Assembly (NCBI RefSeq): GCF_024213195.1
Contig: NZ_JANAVF010000020.1
Coordinates: forward strand, 62,001 to 126,000
Length of the DNA stretch: 64,000 nt
Origin: Streptomyces sp. TBY4
GTDB taxonomy: Bacteria; Actinomycetota; Actinomycetes; Streptomycetales; Streptomycetaceae
Direction of reading: 5' to 3'
In this document: in pieces, positions 45,359 to 53,689 of the stretch
How positions within the stretch are numbered: the first letter of the stretch is position 1
How the letters are laid out: each line of letters opens with the position of its first letter
Notes under the pieces: generated by a model
What the model was told of the DNA's origin: nothing
Database searches by the model: none
What the model saw: only the letters and a program-made list of their open reading frames with translations
Translations under genes and position numbers: made by a program

Positions 45359-45391
45359 GTTCACGTGTTCTCCGTTTCTGCTTCACCGATC
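45359..45391 (+). promoter_or_regulatory. Pho-box-like 11-bp direct repeats upstream of the pst-type operon
   Basis: GTTCACG (45359) and CTTCACC (45381) each match the PhoP unit GTTCACC at six of seven positions and are exactly 22 bp (two 11-bp units) apart; the unit between is poor. The site is about 170 bp before the first gene of the phosphate-type operon, so PhoR-PhoP control under phosphate limitation is plausible but unproven. Confidence 0.35.
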
Positions 45392-45560
45392 CGTGTGCCC
45401 CAGAGCCCTACGCCCCGTGGATTGTCATGCCCGCGGCCATGGGTGGGTGGCCGTTTTCCGGCCACGCACGGCTTGTGGGGAAGGGGGCGGTCCGGTGTCT
45501 CGGCCACGTTTTCTGTTCGTGTCCTGGGTGGACGTGGAAAGACGTCAGGCGCCTGCGCCG

Positions 45561-46607
45561 ATGGCGGGGGGAGCGCACGCGGGGCGGGGGGACGGCGGCC
45601 CCGGTGGCCACGGAGGCGGGCCCGACGCCGTGACCTGGCGGCTGGTCGGCTCCAACAACCACGAGCTCGGCCGCAGCCCTTCCGTGTACCGCTCCCTCGG
45701 TGCCTGCGGCGCGGCCGTCGAGCGGCTCCGTGAGCGGATCGGCGAGGCCGTCCCGATCGTGATGATGTCCACGGGTGGTGGGGTCGTGGCGGCGGGTCAA
45801 GGTCCCCGAGGAGCGGGGGGCGCGGTCCCGGGCGCCTCCGGCCCCGGTTCCGGCGCGGCTCCCGGCTCCGGAGCGATGTCAGGGTCCGGCGCGAAGCGGG
45901 GCTTGGGCTTGATGCCCGGTTCCGGCGCACTGCCCGGTTCCGGCGCGCTGCCGGGCTCCGGCGCGTCGTCCGGTTCCGGCGTGATCTCCGGCCCGGGCAC
46001 GATGCCGGGCTCAGGCGTGCTGCCCGGTTCCGGCGCGCTGCCGGGCTCCGGCGCGCCGTCCGGTTCCGGCGTGATCTCCGGCCCGGGCACGATGCCGGGC
46101 TCAGGCGTGCTGCCCGGTTCCGGCGCGCTGCCGGGCTCCGGCGCGCCGTCCGGTTCCGGCGTGATCTCCGGCCCCGGCGCGATGCCGGGCTCAGGCGTGC
46201 TGCCCGGTTCCGGCACGTTGCCGGGCTCCCGCGCGTCGTCCGGTTCCGGCGTGATCCCCGGCCCGGGCACGATGCCGGGCTCCGGCGCGCCGTCCGGTTC
46301 CGGCGTGCTGCCCGGCTCCGGCGCACTGCCCGGCTCCGGTGCTATGCCGGGTCCCGGTGTGATGCCCGGTTCCGGCATCGGGGCCTGGACCTGGCAGCTC
46401 GTGCTCGACGAGCAGTGCGTGGCTGTCGCCGTCCGCACCTTCCGGCGGCAGCGCGAATGCCGCCACAGCCTCCAGCTGTTCCTGGCCGCCGTCGCCGAGG
46501 CGCAGGTGGCCTCCGGCGTCACCCACACCCGGCGGCTGCGCGGTCTGCGGCTGCCCGGCGCCGGTGACGTCCCGGGGCTGGCCCTGCGCGGGGGAGGGCT
46601 GCGATGA
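45561..46607 (+). CDS. Two-half-domain protein with 30-residue repeat linker, first gene of pst-type operon
   Basis: A predicted 348-residue cytoplasmic protein (no signal seen). The N-terminal part (VTWRLVGSNNHELGRSPSVYRSLGACGAAVERL, read in two pieces) and the C-terminal part (WTWQLVLDEQCVAVAVR, RQRECRHSLQLFL) look like two copies of one small DUF1508/YegP-like fold: W-x-L-V, a small turn, a strand, then C and a helix. Between them are about 170 residues of Gly/Ser/Pro repeats from a 90-bp tandem array. ATG 45561 is the chosen start; upstream GTG codons are possible. The stop overlaps the pstC ATG (ATGA), so translation is coupled and the protein is probably a partner of this transporter. 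Function unknown. Confidence 0.7.
   Translation: MAGGAHAGRGDGGPGGHGGGPDAVTWRLVGSNNHELGRSPSVYRSLGACGAAVERLRERIGEAVPIVMMSTGGGVVAAGQGPRGAGGAVPGASGPGSGAAPGSGAMSGSGAKRGLGLMPGSGALPGSGALPGSGASSGSGVISGPGTMPGSGVLPGSGALPGSGAPSGSGVISGPGTMPGSGVLPGSGALPGSGAPSGSGVISGPGAMPGSGVLPGSGTLPGSRASSGSGVIPGPGTMPGSGAPSGSGVLPGSGALPGSGAMPGPGVMPGSGIGAWTWQLVLDEQCVAVAVRTFRRQRECRHSLQLFLAAVAEAQVASGVTHTRRLRGLRLPGAGDVPGLALRGGGLR
45931..46290 (+). repeat. 90-bp tandem repeat inside coding region (four copies)
   Basis: Units begin at 45931, 46021, 46111 and 46201, each starting TGCCCGGTTCCGGC. Copies two and three are almost identical. Each encodes 30 residues of LPGSGALPGSGAPSGSG type, and a shorter degenerate unit follows. 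Because the period is divisible by three, copy-number change would keep the gene in frame; it also opens a long false frame on the other strand. Confidence 0.88.
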
Positions 46608-47626
46608 CCGTGACCACGGTGGTTCCTCCGGCCGCCCCCGGGGACGAGCACATCACCCCGCGGGCCCTCTCCAAGAGCGGCGATCCGGCCGACCGGATCT
46701 TCCGCGGCTCGGCCCGCGCCGCCGGCGCCGCCGTCCTGCTCATCATGACCCTGGTCGGCGTCTTCCTCGGCGGCCGCGCCCTGCTGGCCCTGGACGTGGC
46801 CGGCTGGTCCTTCCTCACCACCTCCGCCTGGGAGCCCGACTCCCACAACTTCGGTGTGGCGGCGATCCTGATCGGCACGCTGCTCATCGGCGGCGTCGCG
46901 ATCTTCTTCGCGCTGCCGCTGGCGATGGGCACGGCCCTCTACATCACCGAGTACGCCCCGCGCCGCGTCAAGCAGACCCTCATCAGCCTCGTCGACCTGA
47001 TGGCCGCGGTGCCCAGCGTGGTCTACGGCCTGTGGGGGCTGTTCCTGTTCCAGCCGCACGTGGTCGGGCTGTCCCGCTGGCTCACCACGTACCTGGGCTG
47101 GTTCCCGCCCTTCGCGGTGGACGGGGACGACCCGCGCGACCCGCTCAGCCCGAACACCTTCTACACCTCCTCCACCTTCATCGCCGGCATGGTAGTCGCG
47201 CTGATGGTGACGCCCATCGCCTGTTCGGTGATGCGCGAGGCCTTCGCCCAGGCCCCGCCCGGCGAGCGCGAGGGCGCCTTCGCGCTCGGCGCCACCCCGT
47301 GGGGCGTCATCCGCTCCGTCGTCCTGCCCTTCGGCAGGGGCGGGATCATCGGCGGCACCATGCTCGGGCTCGGCCGTGCGCTGGGGGAGACCATCGCCGT
47401 CTATCTGATCATCTCCCCGGTCTTCGTGATCCAGCCGCACATCCTCCAGAACGGCGCCATCTCCGTGTCCTCCCTGATCGCCCTGCGCTACGGATCGGCC
47501 AGCCCCCTCGGGATATCCGCGCTGATGGCGGCCGGGCTCACGCTCTTCCTGATGACCCTGGTGGTCAACTTCATCGCCTCCTCGGTCGTGGCCCGCAGCC
47601 GCTCCGGAGCGGGGGCCGACGCATGA
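46604..47626 (+). CDS. pstC: Phosphate-type ABC permease PstC
   Basis: A 340-residue inner-membrane permease with about six helices. GTLLIGGVAIFFALPLAMGTALYITEYAP and the EAA loop GAFALGATPWGVIRSVVLPFGRGGIIGG with LGLGRALGETIAV are typical PstC. ATG 46604 overlaps the stop of the preceding repeat protein, and its own stop overlaps pstA. There is an extended loop of about 25 residues (FAVDGDDPRDPLSPNTFYTSS) facing out. It pairs with PstA; the ATPase is encoded about 10 kb downstream in the same block. Confidence 0.92.
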   Translation: MTVTTVVPPAAPGDEHITPRALSKSGDPADRIFRGSARAAGAAVLLIMTLVGVFLGGRALLALDVAGWSFLTTSAWEPDSHNFGVAAILIGTLLIGGVAIFFALPLAMGTALYITEYAPRRVKQTLISLVDLMAAVPSVVYGLWGLFLFQPHVVGLSRWLTTYLGWFPPFAVDGDDPRDPLSPNTFYTSSTFIAGMVVALMVTPIACSVMREAFAQAPPGEREGAFALGATPWGVIRSVVLPFGRGGIIGGTMLGLGRALGETIAVYLIISPVFVIQPHILQNGAISVSSLIALRYGSASPLGISALMAAGLTLFLMTLVVNFIASSVVARSRSGAGADA

Positions 47627-48954
47627 CCGCCCTCACCCACAGGCCGCACGGCCCGGGTGCGCCGGGTGCCCCGGACGCCCCCGGCGTACCCGGTGGCCCG
47701 CACGCGCCCGTCGCCACCGTCCGCCCTCCCGTGGTGCACGACGGCGCCGGGGTACCGCCCGAACACCGGCGCAACACCGCGACCCTGCACGTGCGCGACG
47801 TCCTCGCCATGGTGGGCGCGGCCGCCGCCGCGCTCGCCATGACCGCCCTGCTGTTCGGCCGGATCCTGCCCTTCGACGCGCCCCTCGGCTTCACCGTCGT
47901 CCTCTACCTGGCCTTCATGGCCCTCTACGCCGTCCTCGTCTCCCTCGACGAGCCCGCCGCCACCGTGCGGGCCCGCCTCGCGCAGGTCCTCGTGCACAGC
48001 ATCGCCGTCCTGCTGATGGCGGCCCTGGTGTTCGTCGTCGGCTACGTGCTCATGCGCGGCTGGGACGCCCTGGCCCACCTCAACTTCTTCACCGAGGACA
48101 TGGGCGACACCGGTCCGCTGGAGCCGCTGACCCAGGGCGGGGCGCTGCACGCCATCGTCGGCACCCTGGAACAGATCGGCATCGCGCTGGCCGTGACCGT
48201 GCCGCTGGGGCTGGCCTGCGCGGTGTTCCTCAACGAAGTCCCGGGCCGCTACGCGCGGTTCGTCCGCACCATCGTCGAAGCCATGACCGCGCTGCCCTCC
48301 ATCGTGGCCGGCCTGTTCGTCTACGCGACCTGGATCCTGCTGCTCCACTTCGACAAGTCCGGCTTCGCCGCGGCCCTCGCGCTGTCCGTGATGATGCTGC
48401 CGATCGTGATCAGGGCCTCCGACGTGGTGATCCGGCTGGTGCCGGGCTCGCTGAAGGAGGCCTCCTACGCCCTGGGCGCCGGTCAGTGGCGCACCGTGTG
48501 GACGGTGGTCCTGCCCACGTCGCGCTCCGGACTGACCACCGCCGTCATCCTGGGCACCGCCCGCGGCATCGGGGAGACCTCCCCGGTGCTGCTCACCTCC
48601 GGAATCGCCAACGGGCTCAACGCCAACCCCTTCGAAGGGCCGCAACTCTCCCTGCCGCTCGCGGTCTTCAGCCTGGTCCAGTCACCGGAGAAGTCCATGA
48701 TCGCCCGGGGGTTCGGCTGCGCCGCCCTGCTGATGGCACTGGTGCTGCTGCTGTTCGTGCTCGCCCGGCTCATCGGGGGCAAGGCCCCGGGCCAGCTCGG
48801 CCGCGGCGCCCAGCACCGCCGGGTCCTCGCGTCCGCCCGTGACGTGGAGCGGATGCGCGCCCGGGCCGCCGAGCGGGACCTCGCCCTGACCGAAGAAGAG
48901 GCCGGGGGACCGGAGGCACAGGGGTGGCGGGCGGTGCCCCCGCCCCGGGCGTAG
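47623..48954 (+). CDS. pstA: Phosphate-type ABC permease PstA with N-terminal extension
   Basis: A 443-residue permease, longer than usual (about 300-350). Residues 1-55 are a Pro/Gly/Ala-rich tail; two extra hydrophobic segments (about 62-82 and 88-105) precede the regular helices. The core is PstA: GTLEQIGIALAVTVPLGLACAVFLNE, TALPSIVAGLFVYATW and the EAA loop ASYALGAGQWRTVWTVVLPTSRSGL with ARGIGETSPVLLT. The C-terminus is a charged cytoplasmic tail. ATGA overlap with pstC. Confidence 0.92.
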   Translation: MTALTHRPHGPGAPGAPDAPGVPGGPHAPVATVRPPVVHDGAGVPPEHRRNTATLHVRDVLAMVGAAAAALAMTALLFGRILPFDAPLGFTVVLYLAFMALYAVLVSLDEPAATVRARLAQVLVHSIAVLLMAALVFVVGYVLMRGWDALAHLNFFTEDMGDTGPLEPLTQGGALHAIVGTLEQIGIALAVTVPLGLACAVFLNEVPGRYARFVRTIVEAMTALPSIVAGLFVYATWILLLHFDKSGFAAALALSVMMLPIVIRASDVVIRLVPGSLKEASYALGAGQWRTVWTVVLPTSRSGLTTAVILGTARGIGETSPVLLTSGIANGLNANPFEGPQLSLPLAVFSLVQSPEKSMIARGFGCAALLMALVLLLFVLARLIGGKAPGQLGRGAQHRRVLASARDVERMRARAAERDLALTEEEAGGPEAQGWRAVPPPRA

Positions 48955-49023
48955 CCCGCCCCGCTCTTCGCGGCCCGCGCCGCGTCCATTCGTACGATCT
49001 GTGACCGATCAGGAGAGTTACCC

Positions 49024-50808
49024 ATGCCCGGACGACCCCCGGCATACCCCGTGCGTGCCCCTTCGGGCGACCGCGCACCCGCCCGGCGCCGACGCCTGCT
49101 CGTCCGCGGACTCGCGCTGTGCCTGGCCGCGCTGGCCGCCGTCCTGCCCGGTGCGGTACCGGCCGCCGCCGAGACCTACGTGCCGGTCTCCGGTGCCGGT
49201 TCCACCTGGAGCCAGAACGCCCTCGACCAGTGGCGGGCCAACGTCAAGCAGTACGGCATGACGGTCAACTACAGCGGTACGGGATCGTCCGACGGCCGCA
49301 ACCAGTTCCGCAACGGCACCGTCGACTTCGCGGTCTCCGAGATCCCGTACGGGATCAAGGACTCGGGGGTCGTCGACCCGCCGCCGGCGCGGAAGTTCAG
49401 CTACATGCCGATCGTCGCGGGCGGCACGGCCTTCATGTACAATCTCAAGATCGGCAACCGCCGGGTCACCAACCTGCGCCTCTCCGGCGAGAACGTGGCC
49501 AAGATCTTCACCGGCGTGATCACCACCTGGAACGACCCGGCGATCAAGGCCGACAACCCGGGCCTCGCCGCCGCCCTCCCCGCCCGCAGGATCGTCCCGG
49601 TCGTCCGCTCCGACGGCTCGGGCACGACCGCCCAGCTGACCAAGTGGATGAGCTCGCAGCACGCGCCGCTGTGGGACGCCTACTGCTCCAAGGCCGGCCG
49701 CTCCACCCCCTGCGGGCAGACCTCCAACTTCCCCACCATCGCCGGCCGCGGATTCGTCGGCCAGTCCGGCTCCAACGGCGTCTCCGGCTACGTGGCCCAA
49801 GAGGGCAACATCGGCACCATCACGTACGTCGAGTACTCCTACGCGGTCTCCACGACGGGCTTCCCGGTCGTCAAGGTCCTCAACAAGTCGGGCTACTACA
49901 CCGAGCCCACCGCGCAGAACGTCGCAGTGTCGCTCATCAAGGCGGAGATCGAACCCGACCTCACGCAGAAGCTGGAAGGCGTCTACACGGGCGGCGACGA
50001 GCGGACCTACCCGCTCTCCAGCTACAGCTACATGATCATCCCGACGGCGCAGGAATCGAACTTCAACCCGCAGAAGGGCAAGGCGCTCGGCGCCTTCGCC
50101 TACTACTTCCTCTGCGAGGGACAGCGCTCCGTCGACCGGCTCGGCTACTCCCCGCTCCCCATCAACCTCGTCCAGGCGGGACTGGATCAGGTGCGCCGCA
50201 TCCCCGGCGTGGCCGTGGCGAACATCGACATCAAGAACTGCCGCAACCCCACCTTCTCGCCCGACGGCAGGAACATCCTGGCCGAGACCGCCCCGAAGCC
50301 CCCCGCCTGCGACAAGCAGGGCCCCACCCAGTGCGACACCGGCACCGGAGGCAACAAGAACCCGACGCAGCCCGGCGGTTCCGGCGGCGGTGCGGCCACC
50401 GGCGGCGCCGCGGCCAGTGGCGGTGCGGCCTCGGGAGGCGGCACCGGCGGGACGGGCGGTACCGGGGGCGCGGCCTCCGGCGGAGCCACGGGCGCCGCCG
50501 CGGGCACGGCCGCGGGCGCCACGGGCGGAGCCGACGGCGGGGGCGGCGCCGCGGCCGCCACCGGCGGTACGGGCGACGGCGGCGCCGGCGCGGACGGCGG
50601 GGCGGTGGACCCGCAGACCGGGCAGCCCCTCGCGGCGGGCGCGGCCGACCTGTTCGGGATCCCCGTCACCACGTCGACGGGCATCGGCGGGACCCTGCAG
50701 ACCGTCCTGATGGTGCTCGGCGCCCTGCTCCTGCTGGCCGTCACGGTCGCCCCGCCGCTGCTCACCCGGCGCCTGGCGCGGCGCGGCCGCACGGGAGGCG
50801 GCTCCTGA
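49024..50808 (+). CDS. pstS: Membrane-tethered PstS-like phosphate-binding protein
   Basis: A 594-residue exported binding protein. A signal peptide (about 1-48, ending AAA-ET) precedes a PstS-type domain: VSGAGSTWSQNALDQW, NYSGTGSSDGRNQFRNGTVDFAVSE and RSDGSGTTAQLTKW correspond to the three phosphate-contact loops. After about residue 440 comes a 110-residue Gly/Ala/Thr-rich linker and a C-terminal membrane helix followed by RRLARRGR, so it is anchored by its C-terminus rather than as a lipoprotein. This architecture differs from ordinary PstS. It lies 69 bp after pstA and its stop overlaps the next start. Confidence 0.85.
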   Translation: MPGRPPAYPVRAPSGDRAPARRRRLLVRGLALCLAALAAVLPGAVPAAAETYVPVSGAGSTWSQNALDQWRANVKQYGMTVNYSGTGSSDGRNQFRNGTVDFAVSEIPYGIKDSGVVDPPPARKFSYMPIVAGGTAFMYNLKIGNRRVTNLRLSGENVAKIFTGVITTWNDPAIKADNPGLAAALPARRIVPVVRSDGSGTTAQLTKWMSSQHAPLWDAYCSKAGRSTPCGQTSNFPTIAGRGFVGQSGSNGVSGYVAQEGNIGTITYVEYSYAVSTTGFPVVKVLNKSGYYTEPTAQNVAVSLIKAEIEPDLTQKLEGVYTGGDERTYPLSSYSYMIIPTAQESNFNPQKGKALGAFAYYFLCEGQRSVDRLGYSPLPINLVQAGLDQVRRIPGVAVANIDIKNCRNPTFSPDGRNILAETAPKPPACDKQGPTQCDTGTGGNKNPTQPGGSGGGAATGGAAASGGAASGGGTGGTGGTGGAASGGATGAAAGTAAGATGGADGGGGAAAATGGTGDGGAGADGGAVDPQTGQPLAAGAADLFGIPVTTSTGIGGTLQTVLMVLGALLLLAVTVAPPLLTRRLARRGRTGGGS

Positions 50809-53480
50809 TGCGCGCACCCTTCCGCACGCGCCGGATCCGGCTGCTGTTCGGCACGCTCTGCCTGCTGCTGCTCCCCGTGGTCGCCACCTCCGGGCCCGGC
50901 GGCCTGGGGCCGCAGGCCGCGTACGCCGCCGGGGAGTCCGGGGGCTCCGAGGTCACGGTGTCCGGGACCGGCGACTTCGCCGACCTCAAGGTGACCGTCG
51001 GCCAGACCCGCAACCTCGTCGGACAGGTCGTCAAGATCTCCTGGACCGGCGGCAAGCCCACGGTCTCCGACACCAACTACAGCGCCAACTACCTCCAGAT
51101 CATGCAGTGCTGGGGGGACGAGCCCACCGGACCCGGCACCGACCAGTGCCAGTTCGGCGCCTCCTCCGCCCTCGGTTCGGGCTCCGGCCAGGCCGGGGCC
51201 TACACCAACACCCGCCAGCTCAACTACGGGGCCAACCTGCAGGACTCGGAGAAGGAGCCGCTGCCGCCCCCCACTCCGAGCGGGATCTCGTACGCCCCCT
51301 TCCGTACGGTCGGCGGGGACCCGGTCACTCCGGGCAACTGGAACGAGTTCTACGACGTCAACAGCACCAACGAGGTGCCGTACGCCCGCACCAACGCCCG
51401 CGGCTCCGGCGAGGTCTGGTTCGAGACCCAGACCGCCATCGAGGCCCCCGGCCTCGGCTGCGGTTCCGCGCTCCCCGGCTCCCAGGTCGCCGCCACCGGA
51501 CGGGGCTGCTGGCTGGTGATCGTGCCGCGCGGAGAGAAGGAGGTCGACGGCAGCCCGCACACCGCGCAGTCCAGCGGCCAGCTCCAGTCCTCCCCGCTCA
51601 GCCCGGCCAACTGGAAGCAGCGCATCCTCGTCCCGCTCGGCTTCGAACCCCTGGGCAGCTTCTGCCCGATCGGCGCCGAGGAACGCGGCACCATCGGCAG
51701 CGAGATGGCCGCCGAGGCCGTCACCCGCTGGCAGCCCGCCCTGTGCCAGACCGGCGGCAAGGCCATCTACGGCTACGCCCAGGTCCCCGACGAGACCGCC
51801 CGCGTCAAACTGCTCTCCGGCACCCCCGGAATGGTCTTCCTCGGCCGGCCCGCCCCGGCCGACCCCGACCGCAAACCCGTCTACGCGCCCGTGGCCCTCT
51901 CCGGCATCACCATCGGCTTCTTCATCGAGAGCCAGGCCGGGTTCACGGCGACACCCGAGGTCAAGGCCCGCAACGGCATCCGGCTCGGCAGCCTGCGGCT
52001 GACCCCCAGGCTGGTGGCGAAGCTGCTGACCGAGTCCTACCAGGACGGAAACTCACGCTTCGCCGACAGCACCGCGAAGAACCCGGTGAACCTGGGCCAC
52101 GACCCGGAGTTCATGAAGCACAACCCCGAGTACGCGGGACTGGACTTCCCCAACAAGCTCGGTGACGCCCTGGTCCCGCAGCCGCTCGCCGACACCACCC
52201 GGCAGCTGTGGGACTGGGTGTCCCGCGACCCGGCCGCCCGGGAGTTCCTCGACGGCGCGCCCGACAACACGGGTGCGCACGGGGACCCCTCGTACGCCGG
52301 CATGGCCGTGAACCCGAACTACCGGGGTCTCGCCGTGCCGTTGGACACCTTCCCCAAGAGCGACCCGTACTGCCAGGCCTTCCCGGACCACCCCGAGTCC
52401 CCGCTCTGCATCCAGGACAAGCACCCCTACGCCACCGACATGCACGCCGCCGCGCGCGCTTCGAGCCGGGGCGACACCCTGGCCCGTACCTCCTGGGACG
52501 CCACCGCGACCCCGCCCGCCTACAAGAAGGACCCGCCGCAGCTCGCCGGCTCGCGCGCCGTGCTCGCCGTCACCGATACCGCCACCGCCGACCGCTACGG
52601 TCTGGTGAGCGCCGAACTCCTCAACGCGGGCGGGAAGTTCGTCGCCCCCGAGCCGGCCGCGCTCATCGCCGCCGCCAACGCCCGCAAGGCCGGGGCCGAC
52701 GGGGTCAGTTCCCCCGACCCGGCGGCCGCGGACCCGGCGGCGTACCCGCTCACCGTCCTCACCTACGCCGCCACCGTGCCCGCCGACCTCACGGAGGCCG
52801 AGGGCAGGGACTACGGCGCCATGCTGGCCTACGCGGCCGGCCAGGGGCAGACCCCGGGCGTGGCCGCGGGCAGCCTGCCGCACGGCTACGCCCCGCTGCC
52901 GGAGCCGCTGCGCGCCCAGACCCGGGCGGCGGCGCAGCGGGTGAGCACGGAGGCGGGCAAGAAGCCGGCGCCGACGCCGGAGCCCCCGGCGCCGAGCGCG
53001 CCGGCCCCGGGCGGCGCCGGCGGTACGCCGTCCGGCCCGGGCGGGGCGGTGGCGCCCCCGGCCTCCGGGACGGCCGGTACGGGAACCTCCGGCGCCGCAG
53101 GCACGGCGGCGGGCGGCGGCTCCGCCGCGCCCGGCCCCGCCCCGGCCTCGCCCAGCGCCCCGGCCGCGGCGGCCACGGGCGGCCCGGGGACCACCGGCGG
53201 CTCGGGCGCCCCGGCCGCACAGGCGGCCGGGACCACACCGGCCTGGGCCGTCGGAGCCATCCGCAACGTCCTGCTGATCTGCCTCGTGGTCGGGGCTCTC
53301 GCGGCCTTCGCGGGACCGCTGCTCCCGCGCCTGCTGCCCCCGGCCCTGTCGTGGCTGCGGTCGCTGCGCGCCGCCGGGGGAGTCCCCGCGGCGTCCGGCG
53401 GGCCCGCGGACCTTCCGGCGGACTGGGCGACCCACAAGAAGGCCGGCCCCAGGGACTGGAGTCCGCCGGACCAGGACTGA
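50808..53480 (+). CDS. Large exported, C-terminally anchored PBP-like protein
   Basis: An 890-residue protein with a signal peptide (about 1-45, ending AYA-AG), a long extracellular region with several conserved-looking Cys and Trp residues, then a Pro/Gly/Ala linker (about 720-800) and a membrane helix (AIRNVLLICLVVGALAAFAGPLLP) with a short cytoplasmic tail. The segment APVALSGITIGFFIE and RLTPRLVAKLLTESYQ resembles the hinge and helix of phosphate-type binding proteins, so I think it is a distant PBP homologue. It starts at an ATG overlapping the pstS-like stop (TGATG). The same anchor plan as its neighbour suggests that the two form a surface complex. Function not known. Confidence 0.75.
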   Translation: MRAPFRTRRIRLLFGTLCLLLLPVVATSGPGGLGPQAAYAAGESGGSEVTVSGTGDFADLKVTVGQTRNLVGQVVKISWTGGKPTVSDTNYSANYLQIMQCWGDEPTGPGTDQCQFGASSALGSGSGQAGAYTNTRQLNYGANLQDSEKEPLPPPTPSGISYAPFRTVGGDPVTPGNWNEFYDVNSTNEVPYARTNARGSGEVWFETQTAIEAPGLGCGSALPGSQVAATGRGCWLVIVPRGEKEVDGSPHTAQSSGQLQSSPLSPANWKQRILVPLGFEPLGSFCPIGAEERGTIGSEMAAEAVTRWQPALCQTGGKAIYGYAQVPDETARVKLLSGTPGMVFLGRPAPADPDRKPVYAPVALSGITIGFFIESQAGFTATPEVKARNGIRLGSLRLTPRLVAKLLTESYQDGNSRFADSTAKNPVNLGHDPEFMKHNPEYAGLDFPNKLGDALVPQPLADTTRQLWDWVSRDPAAREFLDGAPDNTGAHGDPSYAGMAVNPNYRGLAVPLDTFPKSDPYCQAFPDHPESPLCIQDKHPYATDMHAAARASSRGDTLARTSWDATATPPAYKKDPPQLAGSRAVLAVTDTATADRYGLVSAELLNAGGKFVAPEPAALIAAANARKAGADGVSSPDPAAADPAAYPLTVLTYAATVPADLTEAEGRDYGAMLAYAAGQGQTPGVAAGSLPHGYAPLPEPLRAQTRAAAQRVSTEAGKKPAPTPEPPAPSAPAPGGAGGTPSGPGGAVAPPASGTAGTGTSGAAGTAAGGGSAAPGPAPASPSAPAAAATGGPGTTGGSGAPAAQAAGTTPAWAVGAIRNVLLICLVVGALAAFAGPLLPRLLPPALSWLRSLRAAGGVPAASGGPADLPADWATHKKAGPRDWSPPDQD

Positions 53481-53689
53481 GGTCCGCGTCCCGTCCCCGC
53501 CCGTCCCGAATCCCGGTCCCGAATCCCGGTCCCGGCTCCCGGTCCCGAATTCCGGTCCCTGTTCAAGGTCGCACGACGAAAGGAAGGTGATGCCCGGCGA
53601 CAACCGTCTGACCAATCCGCGCCAACGGAACTTCATCCCACGCGCGCCGGGCACCACCCGGGCGCAGCCTAGCTGAGGGGTCACCCCAA
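53481..53689. other. Intergenic with short CCCGAATCCCGGT repeats
   Basis: About 200 bp between the anchored PBP-like gene and the secreted one. It holds three to four degenerate copies of CCCGAATCCCGGT (about 53505-53565). No hairpin is convincing, but it is the longest gap within the block and could carry a second promoter for the downstream surface genes. Confidence 0.5.

Larger units (their letters stand above)
44317..45560. other. Gene-poor repetitive stretch of 1.2 kb
   Basis: Strongly G-biased on the plus strand, with two families of long direct repeats (44444-44676 and 44838-45170) and long but unconvincing open frames on both strands. I see no family match in any frame, and the frames change register across the repeats. 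From about 45360 a Pho-box-like repeat and the leader of the next operon begin. Confidence 0.6.

Noticed and set aside
44055..45386. Minus-strand frame with repeated TKMADTPPPTRHH peptide in the repeat region
   Set aside because: The peptide repeat simply reflects the 138-bp DNA repeat; two copies fall in different frames of different ORFs, and no ribosome site or family is seen.
45931..46290. 90-bp tandem repeats considered as a CRISPR array
   Set aside because: No repeat-spacer alternation, contiguous units, in-frame coding, and no cas genes in the window.
45797..47440. Minus-strand frame with PEPGSAPEPG repeats
   Set aside because: The 90-bp in-frame array opens both strands. The plus strand has conserved half-domains at both ends and couples to pstC; the minus frame runs antisense to pstC.
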